Part shown: piece by piece, positions 43,656 through 52,160 of the stretch
Position numbering within the stretch: the stretch's first letter is position 1
How the letters are laid out: the number at the start of each line of letters is the position of its first letter
Source of the DNA: an uncultured Bacteroidales bacterium
GTDB taxonomy: Bacteria > Bacteroidota > Bacteroidia > Bacteroidales > Bacteroidaceae
NCBI GenBank assembly: GCA_902760345.1
Contig: CACWFY010000004.1
Coordinates: 21,799 to 85,798 of the forward strand
Reading direction: 5' to 3'
Length of the DNA: 64,000 nt
The notes under the pieces: generated by a model
What the model was told of the DNA's origin: nothing
What the model saw: the letters and a program-made list of their open reading frames with translations, nothing else
Databases searched by the model: none
Position numbers and translations under genes: made by a program

Positions 43656-45716
43656 ATGAATTCCCTAAAACAAACTATTACCAAGGCCCTGGCCGTCATT
43701 GCAGTCCTCATCGTAGGCTGTATGACGGCTAGTGCCGATACAGTAACCGAGGGTTTCGACGATTATACACTTACCAGCGGTCTGCCCAGTGGGTGGAACT
43801 TCTCTGGTACTGACGGAGTGATTGTCAGAGAAACGGAGACATACCACACCAAGGCTCCCTGTGTCTCTGTTCCCCAAGTGAATACCGATACTTATCTCAT
43901 TACCCCTGAACTGACAGGAGACTTCAGCTTCTGGTTGCGCAATCAGACCAAGAACTATCAGGCCAGCATTACTGCTTATGCCTGCACTTATGCTGATGGT
44001 GTAATGACGCTGGGTGCTCAGATAGGTACGAAGACGCTGGCCAAGACCTCTGGATCAAAACCCTCTTGGGAGCAGGTTACCTTCAGTTCTCAGACAGGTA
44101 CTCGTGTGGCCTTGCTGATATCTCGTGGCCATTTCGACGACTTCACCTATACTCCCTATCAGGCTTCTGCCGAGGCTACGCTGACCATTGCCGACTATGC
44201 GTCGGGCAGCAGTTTCGATTTTGGTACGGTGGCAGCAGGAACGACGAAGACCTTCTCGTTGTGGAATGGCGGCTTGGCCGACCTGACCATCAGCGCCATC
44301 AGCGTTACGGGCGACTTCACCATTACGGCAGGTGCCGACCTGACGACTGTCGCTTCGAAGTCGACGGCTGAGGTGACCATCGCCACTCCTGCTAAAGATG
44401 CCGAGGGTGTGCTGACCATCATGTCCAGCGATGCCAACAGTCCCTACATCATCAATTTGAAGAGCACGTATAAGGTGCCGGCACCCATCATGGGCGTCGA
44501 CCCCACGAAGGTAGACTTTGGCCGCGTTTCTGCCGACGCCTCGCAAACCATTACCATCAGCAATACCGGTGATGCTGAGTTGACGACCTCTATCCTTTCT
44601 GACAACGACGACTTCACAGTCAGCAAGGCAGCCATCAATGTTGCTGCAGGCCAGTCAGAGACGTTTACCATTACCTATCATTATAATGCGGAGGCCTATG
44701 GAGGCCACGCTGCCACCATCACCCTTACGCCCAATGTCGGCGAAGTGGTAACTATCAGTGCATCGGCCAGTGTCAAGGATCCCAATGCCTGGAGCGAAGA
44801 CTTCTCGGCAGGTGTCCTGCCCGATGGTTGGGAGGTTGACGGCTCTGCTGCCAGCTGGACCTTCGAGAATGGTGAGGCCAAAGGCAAATACGAGGGTGCT
44901 GGCCATTGGCTGCTCACTCCACAGCTCATCGTCAAGGCTGGTGAGTCGCTCACCTTCCAGGCTAAGGCCAACCAAGCCTTTACCGACCTCGTTGTGCAGT
45001 ATCAGAAGGATGGTGGCGCATGGACGACTAAGCTGAGCCAGGACATCAGCAGTATCCGAGACAACTACGAGACCTTCACCATCAGTGGTCTGGAGGCTGG
45101 CACCTACCGCTTCCGCATAGCTACTGAGAACCTCTGTCTCGACAACTTCGAGGGCTTCCAGCTGGTAGGCTCCTCAGCTGTCAAGGAGACGTGGTGGGTC
45201 AGCTATGTCTTCTCCTACAAGGTTGATGGCGTCGACTATTCAGAAGTAGATACTGAGACGATGGAGGTTAAAATCGATGATGACCGTATTTACTTTAAGT
45301 TCCCAGAGCCCATCACTGGCGGCACATGGATGCAAGGCACTGTAGATGCTGATGGCTGCCTCGTCTTCCCCAGCGGACAGTATATTGGTTCGTATGGCGG
45401 CTATAAGACCTACTTCTGTGGAGCTGATGCCGAACAGAATCTGCTCGACAATATGGTGTTCATACCCAATGACGATGGCGACTCCTACTTCTGTACATCC
45501 GTCCTTGTCAACACCTCTACCACCGCCTTCAACCCCTTCGGCATCTTCTCTAATGTCGTTGTCAGCAAGACCGAGCCCGTCGACGGCGTTGGCGCTACGC
45601 TAAATGATAAAGGAAAAATGACAAATGATCATGTCTACGATCTGCAGGGCCGACGTGTGGTGAACCCCAGAAAGGGTCTGTATATCGTTAATGGTCGCAC
45701 TGTCGTGATTAAGTGA
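43656..45716 (+). CDS. Exported protein: choice-of-anchor J and ASH/DUF1573-like domains
   Basis: 686 residues. A signal peptide ends near T-A-S-A-D. The first domain, with 'TEGFDDYTLTSGLPSGWNF', resembles the choice-of-anchor/cleaved-adhesin family. Two ASH-like beta domains follow ('SFDFGTVAAGTTKTFSLWNG' and 'VDFGRVSADASQTITISNTG'). A second anchor-J-like domain begins W-S-E-D-F-S-A-G-V-L-P-D-G-W. The C-terminus P-R-K-G-L-Y-I-V-N-G-R-T-V-V-I-K is the shared tail. Just before it, L-N-D-K-G-K-M-T-N-D is encoded by the AAATGA repeat (45600-45629). A surface role is likely; no catalytic motif is seen. Confidence 0.78.
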   Translation: MNSLKQTITKALAVIAVLIVGCMTASADTVTEGFDDYTLTSGLPSGWNFSGTDGVIVRETETYHTKAPCVSVPQVNTDTYLITPELTGDFSFWLRNQTKNYQASITAYACTYADGVMTLGAQIGTKTLAKTSGSKPSWEQVTFSSQTGTRVALLISRGHFDDFTYTPYQASAEATLTIADYASGSSFDFGTVAAGTTKTFSLWNGGLADLTISAISVTGDFTITAGADLTTVASKSTAEVTIATPAKDAEGVLTIMSSDANSPYIINLKSTYKVPAPIMGVDPTKVDFGRVSADASQTITISNTGDAELTTSILSDNDDFTVSKAAINVAAGQSETFTITYHYNAEAYGGHAATITLTPNVGEVVTISASASVKDPNAWSEDFSAGVLPDGWEVDGSAASWTFENGEAKGKYEGAGHWLLTPQLIVKAGESLTFQAKANQAFTDLVVQYQKDGGAWTTKLSQDISSIRDNYETFTISGLEAGTYRFRIATENLCLDNFEGFQLVGSSAVKETWWVSYVFSYKVDGVDYSEVDTETMEVKIDDDRIYFKFPEPITGGTWMQGTVDADGCLVFPSGQYIGSYGGYKTYFCGADAEQNLLDNMVFIPNDDGDSYFCTSVLVNTSTTAFNPFGIFSNVVVSKTEPVDGVGATLNDKGKMTNDHVYDLQGRRVVNPRKGLYIVNGRTVVIK
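45600..45629 (+). repeat. AAATGA-type short repeat inside the 43656 gene
   Basis: CTAAATGATAAAGGAAAAAT then GACAAATGA, in frame between the last domain and the C-terminal tail. It matches the repeat in the Ca2+ ATPase gene (7397-7431) and at 23992. Confidence 0.75.
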
Positions 45717-45867
45717 TGGAAAAAAACCGTGAAAACCGAGCGCAGAGCCAATAAACCTACGCAGCATAAAAAGGTGCGACGAAAGCACTCCGACCATGAA
45801 GGTTGGAGAAGCGACTAAACAAAGACAGAGAATAAATAAAATATTACTAACAAAAACCAAAAACATT

Positions 45868-48800
45868 ATGGAAAAACAATCTTACCTATCTAAGAGTAGG
45901 TATCTACTCCTTTTTCTATTTGCCCTAATTGTCGGCAGCGGCTCGGCGTGGGCGGATGATTTGACAATCTACAATGATGCGGATTATTCATATGAATATG
46001 TTCCATTTTATGGCTATGGCGCAGATGCCGTACAGCATGATCAAATGATAATACCTTCTACAGTATTGACAACATTAGATGGAAAGAAGATAACGTCTAT
46101 GACGTTTTATTATAAGACTAATGAATCTTCCGGTACTAATGTTGGCAATTGGACAGTTTCTTTAGCAGAAACGAATGCTACAACTCTTTCTGCCCTTGAC
46201 ACAACGACTCCATTAACTCAGGTCTATTCTGGATCAATTACACCAAACACCACAGATAAAACAATCACGATTACTTTTGACAATGGATATGATTACAGTG
46301 GTGGGAATCTTTTAGTGGACTTTAACCACCCCAATGCATCTGGCTACAAGAGATTTACATTCTGGTGCGTTTATGTTTCTCCAGCACCAGCATACTCAAG
46401 CGGTGCTCAAAGAAACTATCTTCCTAAAACAAAATTCACTTATGAGGATTCATCCGTTTCAGGTCCTGCTTTAGCTGTATTTGATGGATCGACAAAGATA
46501 AACTCTAATTCATCATATGACTTTGGTAATGGAGGGATGTTTGCAACGGCAAGCGCTACAAAGACCTTTACGCTGAAGAATGCTGGCACAGAGGCTCATA
46601 CTATATCTGTTAAGAGCGAAACTGGTGGTTTCTCTCCTTCGTTGTCAAATGGCGGTGTCCTTGCAGCAAAGTCTGGAAATACTGATGGTTCAATAACTCT
46701 TACTCTTACTATGCCAGCTGCCACAGCTAGTGGTGTAATCACTCTGGAGTCTTCTTCTGACGCCATAGATGATTTTGTAATTAATGTTAGTGGAACTATA
46801 CGCGATAACAATAAAATATTTGTTGACTTTACCAATAAAGATCCTAAGCCAGAAGATTGGACATTAGATACAGGATGGAGTGTGAATGGTGGCGGGTACG
46901 CTACAATTGGTAACTCTGAAGCTTCTGTTAGAACCTCTCAAATTGTTTCTTCAGGAGAAAACTTGATAATAAGGTATAGAGGAAACAATAGCTATTGGAG
47001 TTCTTGGGGCGCTTCTTATTATCCGTCAATTAAAGTTTATACGGCAACGACTGGAAACGGAGGTGGTGCAGACTGGGAGCAGGTCGGCTCTACAATAACT
47101 GGAGAAGATATAGGATATAACGAATGGAAAACGACATCGTTTACAATACCTAATACGGCAAAGTACATTGCTATTACTGGTAAATATATTGACATTGATG
47201 CTATTTACGGTTGTCAGGAGCCATTAAATGTCAAGCCCAAGAATTTGGGTTATTCAAATGTTACCAACTCATCTGCTCAGTTGAGCTGGACTTCTACTGC
47301 TTCCAACTTCAATATTCAGTATAAGGCTACAGGTGATGCAGATTGGACTACAATTGAGAATGTAACAGCAAATCCTTATACGCTGACAGGCCTTTCTGCT
47401 GTAACTACTTATCAAGTGAAGGTTCAGGCAGATCATGGCGCAAATGGTCTCAGCGATTATACTGATGCGATTTCATTTACAACGAAGCCGAATCCAGTAT
47501 CTTCATTTCCTTATACAGAGAACTTTAATAGCCTTTCTTCTGACGAGATTCCCGCTTATTGGGATAACTCGGAGGGTACGACAACTACAGCCTCTTACAA
47601 GTGGGTGTACTATGCCACAGGACATGAAGGCAAATGTGTCCGTTTTGATTCATACAACAATAACAGTGGAAGAACCAATTTCTTGAAGACTCGTCCGTTT
47701 AGCTTTACAGAAGGACAACCCATGAGACTATCTTTCTGGTACAAGAATCCAACGGGTGGTGATTTCTCTGTATATGCTTCTACAGATGGTGGTGCGACAT
47801 ATCCCACTGAGTTGGCAACAGGTCTGACGGGTAAGAGTGATTGGACAGAGAAAGTGATTGACATTCCTGCAGCAGTCTATGGAAATAATGTTGTCATTGT
47901 ATTTAAAGGCACTTCTAACTATGGTAGTGGCGATGCTTATATCTACTTGGATGATGTAACTATCAGCGAGAAGTCTAACTATGCTATGAGCATCACTGGC
48001 TCAGACGTAAGTGAGAATACTATCGCATTCGGAACAGTAAAGAATACGACTACGACAAAGACCTTCACCATTAAGAATGATGGCGGAAGTGCTCTGACCC
48101 ATGTTTCTGTAGTGAGCAGCGACGCAGAAGTGTTTACCGTTTCTGATACAGACTTCGAAATTGCTAAGGACGGAACAAAGGAAATCACTGTTACTTTCGT
48201 GAAGGGTGTAGAAAAGGATGGAGGCTACAGCGAGACTATTATCGTTAGCCAAGCTAATATTGCCACGCCTATTGAGTTGACGGTTACTGGAACTTACGTT
48301 GCTCCTACTCCTGCTACCATGAACGTAACCATAGCAGAAGCAGCTGTTGGCGAAACTGTTGCCTTCGGAACAGTTAACAAGGCTACCACGAAGACCTTTA
48401 AGGTTTCGAACACTGGTGAGTCAACTCTGAATGCAACGATTGGACTCTCTGGCGCAAATGCTGATAAGTTCACTCTGTCAACGACTTCTCTCGAGGTTGC
48501 TGGTGGTGCTAATGAAACCTTCACTGTTACCTTCGATTCTGACGACGAGGATGTAGCCAAAACAGCTACCGTTACTCTCTCTGCCGCTGGTTTGGATAAT
48601 GTAGCCTTCAACGTTACAGGTACATATTCTAACTTCTGGACGGAGGACTTTGCTGCAGGCACACTGCCTACTGGTTGGGTAATAACTCCAGGATCATATA
48701 GCGGTGACACATATGCTTGGCATATTGGCACATTCTCAGACTATGAGAATAAAACCAGCATGGCTATTGCTCCCACAAGCACGACATATAACACGATTAT

Positions 48801-50022
48801 TACTCCGCGTCTTGCTGCCAAAAAGGATGATGTATTAAACTGGGATGCATATTTCAATTGGAGTGATGAATATATGACAGTAGAATGGTCTAATGACGGA
48901 CAAACCGGATGGACAACCATCTATGACCAGTATAAACCAACAGATGAAAGCGTCTCTACACGCTACTACCATAAAGAGATGTCATTCACAGCACCAGCTG
49001 ACGGAAACTATTACCTGCGCTTCACTTCACGCTACAGCAATGGTATTGACAACTTCTCTGGCTTCAAACTGAATCCAAAGACTCATGATGCCAGCATAAC
49101 AGCTAAGAGCATTCCTGCAACAGGTAACCAGTATGTAGAATACACAGCTACTGTTACTGTAAACGAGCTGTTAGGAAAGGACGATGAGGTGGTTACCGCC
49201 GAACTATGGATTGGCACAACGAAGGTAGCAACAGAAGCTGACGTTACGCTGAATGCAAGCACAACCAAGCTTATCTCACTTTCGTTTACTCCTGCAACTG
49301 CTATGAGCGGTGATGCAACAATTAAGGTGTACAATGGCGATGAGAGCATTAACCTTACTTCAGATGTACAAGCAGTGACGATTGCTGCTGCAACGGTTCT
49401 GGATGAGGCTGTTGATCCTGCAATTACTGACGGAACACTTGCCTCCGTTGTGGTGAAGTACACTCCTGCAGATGGGTGGAACACGATTGCTATGCCATTT
49501 GCTTTGACAGACGATATCTTAACCGATATCTTTGGTGCAGGATATAAAATCTATGAATTTAAATCATTCTCAGAAAACAAGATTAGCTTTGCAACAGCTA
49601 CAACGTTCTATGCAGGTTATCCCTATTTGGTATATGTAGAGAATGCTCCTGCTCAGGAAGACATAAAGCTTCAGGGTGTTTCTGTTGTAACGGCAAAGGC
49701 TGACACATATGGTGGTGTTACCTTCCAAAGTTCCTATGCTCCTATTGCTGCAGGTGACCTGACTGGTAACTATGGTGTAACCTCTGCTGGTGAGATTCGC
49801 AAGGCTGGTTCTGGCGCTTCTCTGAACGGCTTCCGTGCTTACTTCACTGATGTGCCTGCAAGTGCTCGTATCTTCATCGACGGCGAGGCTACTGGTATCG
49901 GTAGAATCACAGCAGATGGAGAACTGCAGATTAAGAACGTTTACAACCTGAATGGCCAGAAGGTACAGAATGTCAAGAAGGGCCTCTACATTGTCAATGG
50001 CAAGAAGGTCGTGATTAAGTGA
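45868..50022 (+). CDS. Large exported multidomain surface protein (fibronectin III, anchor-J, ASH-like)
   Basis: 1384 residues from the ATG at 45868; an upstream in-frame ATG at 45796 lacks a signal peptide. The signal peptide is 'YLLLFLFALIVGSGSAWA'. In order: an N-terminal beta domain; an ASH-like domain ('FTLKNAGTEAHTISVKSETG'); a fibronectin III-like domain ('LGYSNVTNSSAQLSWTSTAS'); an anchor-J domain ('YTENFNSLSSDEIPAYWDNS'); two more ASH-like domains; a second anchor-J domain ('WTEDFAAGTLPTGWVI'); and a C-terminal region ending V-K-K-G-L-Y-I-V-N-G-K-K-V-V-I-K. It is probably a surface adhesin or glycan-binding protein. It lies in the same run as the two preceding genes. Confidence 0.8.
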   Translation: MEKQSYLSKSRYLLLFLFALIVGSGSAWADDLTIYNDADYSYEYVPFYGYGADAVQHDQMIIPSTVLTTLDGKKITSMTFYYKTNESSGTNVGNWTVSLAETNATTLSALDTTTPLTQVYSGSITPNTTDKTITITFDNGYDYSGGNLLVDFNHPNASGYKRFTFWCVYVSPAPAYSSGAQRNYLPKTKFTYEDSSVSGPALAVFDGSTKINSNSSYDFGNGGMFATASATKTFTLKNAGTEAHTISVKSETGGFSPSLSNGGVLAAKSGNTDGSITLTLTMPAATASGVITLESSSDAIDDFVINVSGTIRDNNKIFVDFTNKDPKPEDWTLDTGWSVNGGGYATIGNSEASVRTSQIVSSGENLIIRYRGNNSYWSSWGASYYPSIKVYTATTGNGGGADWEQVGSTITGEDIGYNEWKTTSFTIPNTAKYIAITGKYIDIDAIYGCQEPLNVKPKNLGYSNVTNSSAQLSWTSTASNFNIQYKATGDADWTTIENVTANPYTLTGLSAVTTYQVKVQADHGANGLSDYTDAISFTTKPNPVSSFPYTENFNSLSSDEIPAYWDNSEGTTTTASYKWVYYATGHEGKCVRFDSYNNNSGRTNFLKTRPFSFTEGQPMRLSFWYKNPTGGDFSVYASTDGGATYPTELATGLTGKSDWTEKVIDIPAAVYGNNVVIVFKGTSNYGSGDAYIYLDDVTISEKSNYAMSITGSDVSENTIAFGTVKNTTTTKTFTIKNDGGSALTHVSVVSSDAEVFTVSDTDFEIAKDGTKEITVTFVKGVEKDGGYSETIIVSQANIATPIELTVTGTYVAPTPATMNVTIAEAAVGETVAFGTVNKATTKTFKVSNTGESTLNATIGLSGANADKFTLSTTSLEVAGGANETFTVTFDSDDEDVAKTATVTLSAAGLDNVAFNVTGTYSNFWTEDFAAGTLPTGWVITPGSYSGDTYAWHIGTFSDYENKTSMAIAPTSTTYNTIITPRLAAKKDDVLNWDAYFNWSDEYMTVEWSNDGQTGWTTIYDQYKPTDESVSTRYYHKEMSFTAPADGNYYLRFTSRYSNGIDNFSGFKLNPKTHDASITAKSIPATGNQYVEYTATVTVNELLGKDDEVVTAELWIGTTKVATEADVTLNASTTKLISLSFTPATAMSGDATIKVYNGDESINLTSDVQAVTIAAATVLDEAVDPAITDGTLASVVVKYTPADGWNTIAMPFALTDDILTDIFGAGYKIYEFKSFSENKISFATATTFYAGYPYLVYVENAPAQEDIKLQGVSVVTAKADTYGGVTFQSSYAPIAAGDLTGNYGVTSAGEIRKAGSGASLNGFRAYFTDVPASARIFIDGEATGIGRITADGELQIKNVYNLNGQKVQNVKKGLYIVNGKKVVIK

Positions 50023-50033
50023 GAATAAAGCAA

Positions 50034-50098
50034 GAGCTCGCTCATGCTTTATCGAACGTGAGCGAGCTCGAGCAAAGCTCAAGGTAGTGATTAAGTAA
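50034..50098. repeat. 11-bp dyad and echo of the gene's last codons
   Basis: GAGCTCGCTCA (50034-50044) pairs perfectly with TGAGCGAGCTC (50059-50069). At 50081-50098 the sequence AAGGTAGTGATTAAGTAA copies the gene's own ending AAGGTCGTGATTAAGTGA (50005-50022), as if the 3' end had been partly duplicated around an inserted dyad. Confidence 0.7.
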
Positions 50099-50112
50099 AA
50101 GCCCACCCCTGA

Positions 50113-50131
50113 CCCCTCCCCAAGGGAGGGG
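50113..50131. repeat. CCCCTCCC/GGGAGGGG hairpin
   Basis: An 8-bp GC-only stem with a 3-nt loop, a common intergenic repeat type in Bacteroidota. There is no T-tract, so it is unlikely to be a classical terminator. Confidence 0.7.
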
Positions 50132-50172
50132 GAACAGGAAGGCGAGTAAATTCACTTTAAAGAAAAAGAACA

Positions 50173-50346
50173 ATGAAAAAGACATATATTTCACCAAGCA
50201 TGACGGCAATCGTCTTGAATATGCAACCGCTGATGACCTTGAGTTCTGGTGGTGATAACCCAGATACTGTGGTCAATCATACTCCGTATAATGATAAGTT
50301 CAGCTCTCGTGGTTTCGACTTCGACGACGAGGACGAAGACTGGTAA
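50173..50346 (+). CDS. Small acidic-tailed peptide, 57 residues
   Basis: It reads M-K-K-T-Y-I-S-P-S-M-T-A-I-V-L-N-M-Q-P-L and ends S-R-G-F-D-F-D-D-E-D-E-D-W. A purine-rich AAAGAAAAAGAA lies just before the ATG. In the middle is S-S-G-G-D. The plan (MKK-Y-x-P start, a hydrophobic helix, a Gly-Gly, then a polar and Asp/Glu-rich end with a terminal Trp) is one I have seen in small Prevotella/Bacteroides proteins near secreted-protein genes. It could be a leader-peptide-type precursor or a small regulatory protein; function unknown. It follows the giant secreted genes by 150 bp and is missed by length cut-offs. It has no cysteine. Confidence 0.7.
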   Translation: MKKTYISPSMTAIVLNMQPLMTLSSGGDNPDTVVNHTPYNDKFSSRGFDFDDEDEDW

Positions 50347-50463
50347 TACGCAGTTACTGCATTAACTAATAGATAGCAGCTATGACTTCAGTGCTTGAAG
50401 TTTTAGCTGCTATTGTTGTCTGTATATAGGTGTTGTTAACTGAGGATTATCGGATGCTTACAA

Positions 50464-50979
50464 TTATCCTTCTGCAGCTTTCAGCATTTCAGATTCTTCT
50501 TCCACTACATCAAACGACTTGAGAATAGAATGGTCTTGCAAATAAATATGATTTAATGTAAAAGCAATAGAATCCAACGTCTCTTCCTGCTTCGATGGTT
50601 TAAGTTCGCATTCCCAGACGGTGATACAATGCCAGCCCATTGCAGCCAGTTTTTTCTGCTCCTCTTTGTCTCGCTCTTTGTTCCTACGAATCTTGGCTAC
50701 CCAAAACTCGTGATTTGTGGCAGGAATCTTACAACAGGCAGAACTCTCCATTTTGCTGAGCTCCACAAAATGCCCATGCCAGAAACAGCCATTCACAAAA
50801 ATGCAAGTACGGTATTTGCGTAGCACCAAATCTGGATGACCAGGCAAGCGCTTGCAATTTAACCTATATCTGAATCCTCTCTTCCACAATCCACGCCGCA
50901 CAATCATTTCTGGCTTCGTATCCTTGTTGCGGATAGCTGCCATGTTTTTGCTGCGTTGCTGTTTGGTGAGATGATCCAT
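50464..50979 (-). CDS. vsr: Very short patch repair endonuclease (Vsr)
   Basis: 171 residues. The start 'MDHLTKQQRSKNMAAIRNKD' and the T-K-P-E-M-I-V-R-R block match Vsr. The catalytic core has 'LPGHPDLVLRKYRTCIFVNG' then C-F-W-H-G-H, with the Asp, His and Zn-linked residues in place. Vsr nicks at T:G mismatches made by deamination of 5-methylcytosine, protecting the methylated site from C-to-T loss. It is the last gene of the MTase-endonuclease-vsr run, 7 bp after the endonuclease stop. Confidence 0.95.
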   Translation of the reverse strand: MDHLTKQQRSKNMAAIRNKDTKPEMIVRRGLWKRGFRYRLNCKRLPGHPDLVLRKYRTCIFVNGCFWHGHFVELSKMESSACCKIPATNHEFWVAKIRRNKERDKEEQKKLAAMGWHCITVWECELKPSKQEETLDSIAFTLNHIYLQDHSILKSFDVVEEESEMLKAAEG

Positions 50980-50986
50980 GAACGAC

Positions 50987-52156
50987 TCATTTTGATCTAA
51001 CTTGAAGATTTATCTTAATAAAGAAACGACCATCTTCCTCATAAAGCCATCCGTAGTTGAAGTTTTTACTTGCATCAGGGCGTGGGTGGCCAGGATTATT
51101 TCCATCTTCACTCGTTGATGCTCTTTCAAATTTTGTTGAATTGAAGAGGAAATCTCGAAAACGATTCAGTTCATAAATATGATAACATACTATATCGCCA
51201 TCTTCTTTCACAATAATCTGTCCACCAGTCGCATCGTAAATGCCAAGCCAAGGTGTTTCAGGTGTCATTCCTTGTGCACAATCCTGTAAGAAACGTTTCA
51301 CCTTATACTCATAAATGTTCCCATGTGTCAAAGTGTTAAATTCTAGAGGATTTGTCTTTGTCAGTAATTCGGTACACTTTTTTAAAGAGGTCTTCCCATA
51401 TGTAGCACTTATCAGAAGTAACTGCGCTAGAAGATATGGCATGTGACCGTCTATTGCTTCAAGGTTTTGGGCAAAACACATTGACTGTACTCCTCTGAAC
51501 TTAATAGTAGCATTGTAATCTTCAACGAGAGACTTTAGACGTGCTGCCAAACGGCCCGAAATGGGATAGGTACGCTTGTTGAACTCTTCACAATTAATTG
51601 TTGCTCCTTCAGGTAAAACCGCTTCATAGATAAAATTGGTACCAGGTCCTGCGTTGAATAAAGTTGAATCGCTACCAAGGAAAGATTTTATGCTAAAGCC
51701 TAAGGTTTGAGGCATGCCTGTATGGAAATCTTCAATTTTTATGGTAATGTCTCGATTATGTCCGACATCCTTTATAGATGAAACTCGCAATTCTTTCAAA
51801 AAAGAGGCTATTGGGGGGAGTTGAAATGACCTTCCTTTTGTTTGTCTAATAAGCTGAAGAAGATGCTCGGCTTTTTCGGCAAAAACGTTTATCGGATAAG
51901 TAAAACTTTCCTCTTCTCCAGTTTCGTCATTCCTAATATAAATAGAAATCGAATTATTTTCACGGATATAGTTATTTGATGTTAATGTTTCCTTCCGTAT
52001 GATTTCAAGAATACGATAAAATTCATTGGGAATTGCATTCAACTCATCATCAGCTACATTTAGCATTCCAGTGTCCAACAAGCGAAGAAAAACATATATC
52101 TCACTCCATTCACCTTTATTACCGCTCAATTCCTTTTTCTGTTGTTTTGATGCCAT
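50987..52156 (-). CDS. HpaII-family type II restriction endonuclease
   Basis: 389 residues from the ATG at 52156, which sits in TAAGGATATG directly after the methyltransferase stop (ribosome site overlapping the stop). A GTG 12 bp upstream is less likely. The opening G-N-K-G-E-W-S-E-I-Y-V-F-L-R-L-L is characteristic of HpaII-like enzymes. Also seen are 'TLGFSIKSFLGSDSTLFNAG' (candidate catalytic S-I-K) and 'NFIYEAVLPEG'. The expected site is CCGG by family, which I cannot confirm. It is coupled to the m5C methyltransferase and to Vsr. Confidence 0.8.
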   Translation of the reverse strand: MASKQQKKELSGNKGEWSEIYVFLRLLDTGMLNVADDELNAIPNEFYRILEIIRKETLTSNNYIRENNSISIYIRNDETGEEESFTYPINVFAEKAEHLLQLIRQTKGRSFQLPPIASFLKELRVSSIKDVGHNRDITIKIEDFHTGMPQTLGFSIKSFLGSDSTLFNAGPGTNFIYEAVLPEGATINCEEFNKRTYPISGRLAARLKSLVEDYNATIKFRGVQSMCFAQNLEAIDGHMPYLLAQLLLISATYGKTSLKKCTELLTKTNPLEFNTLTHGNIYEYKVKRFLQDCAQGMTPETPWLGIYDATGGQIIVKEDGDIVCYHIYELNRFRDFLFNSTKFERASTSEDGNNPGHPRPDASKNFNYGWLYEEDGRFFIKINLQVRSK

Positions 52157-52160
52157 ATCC

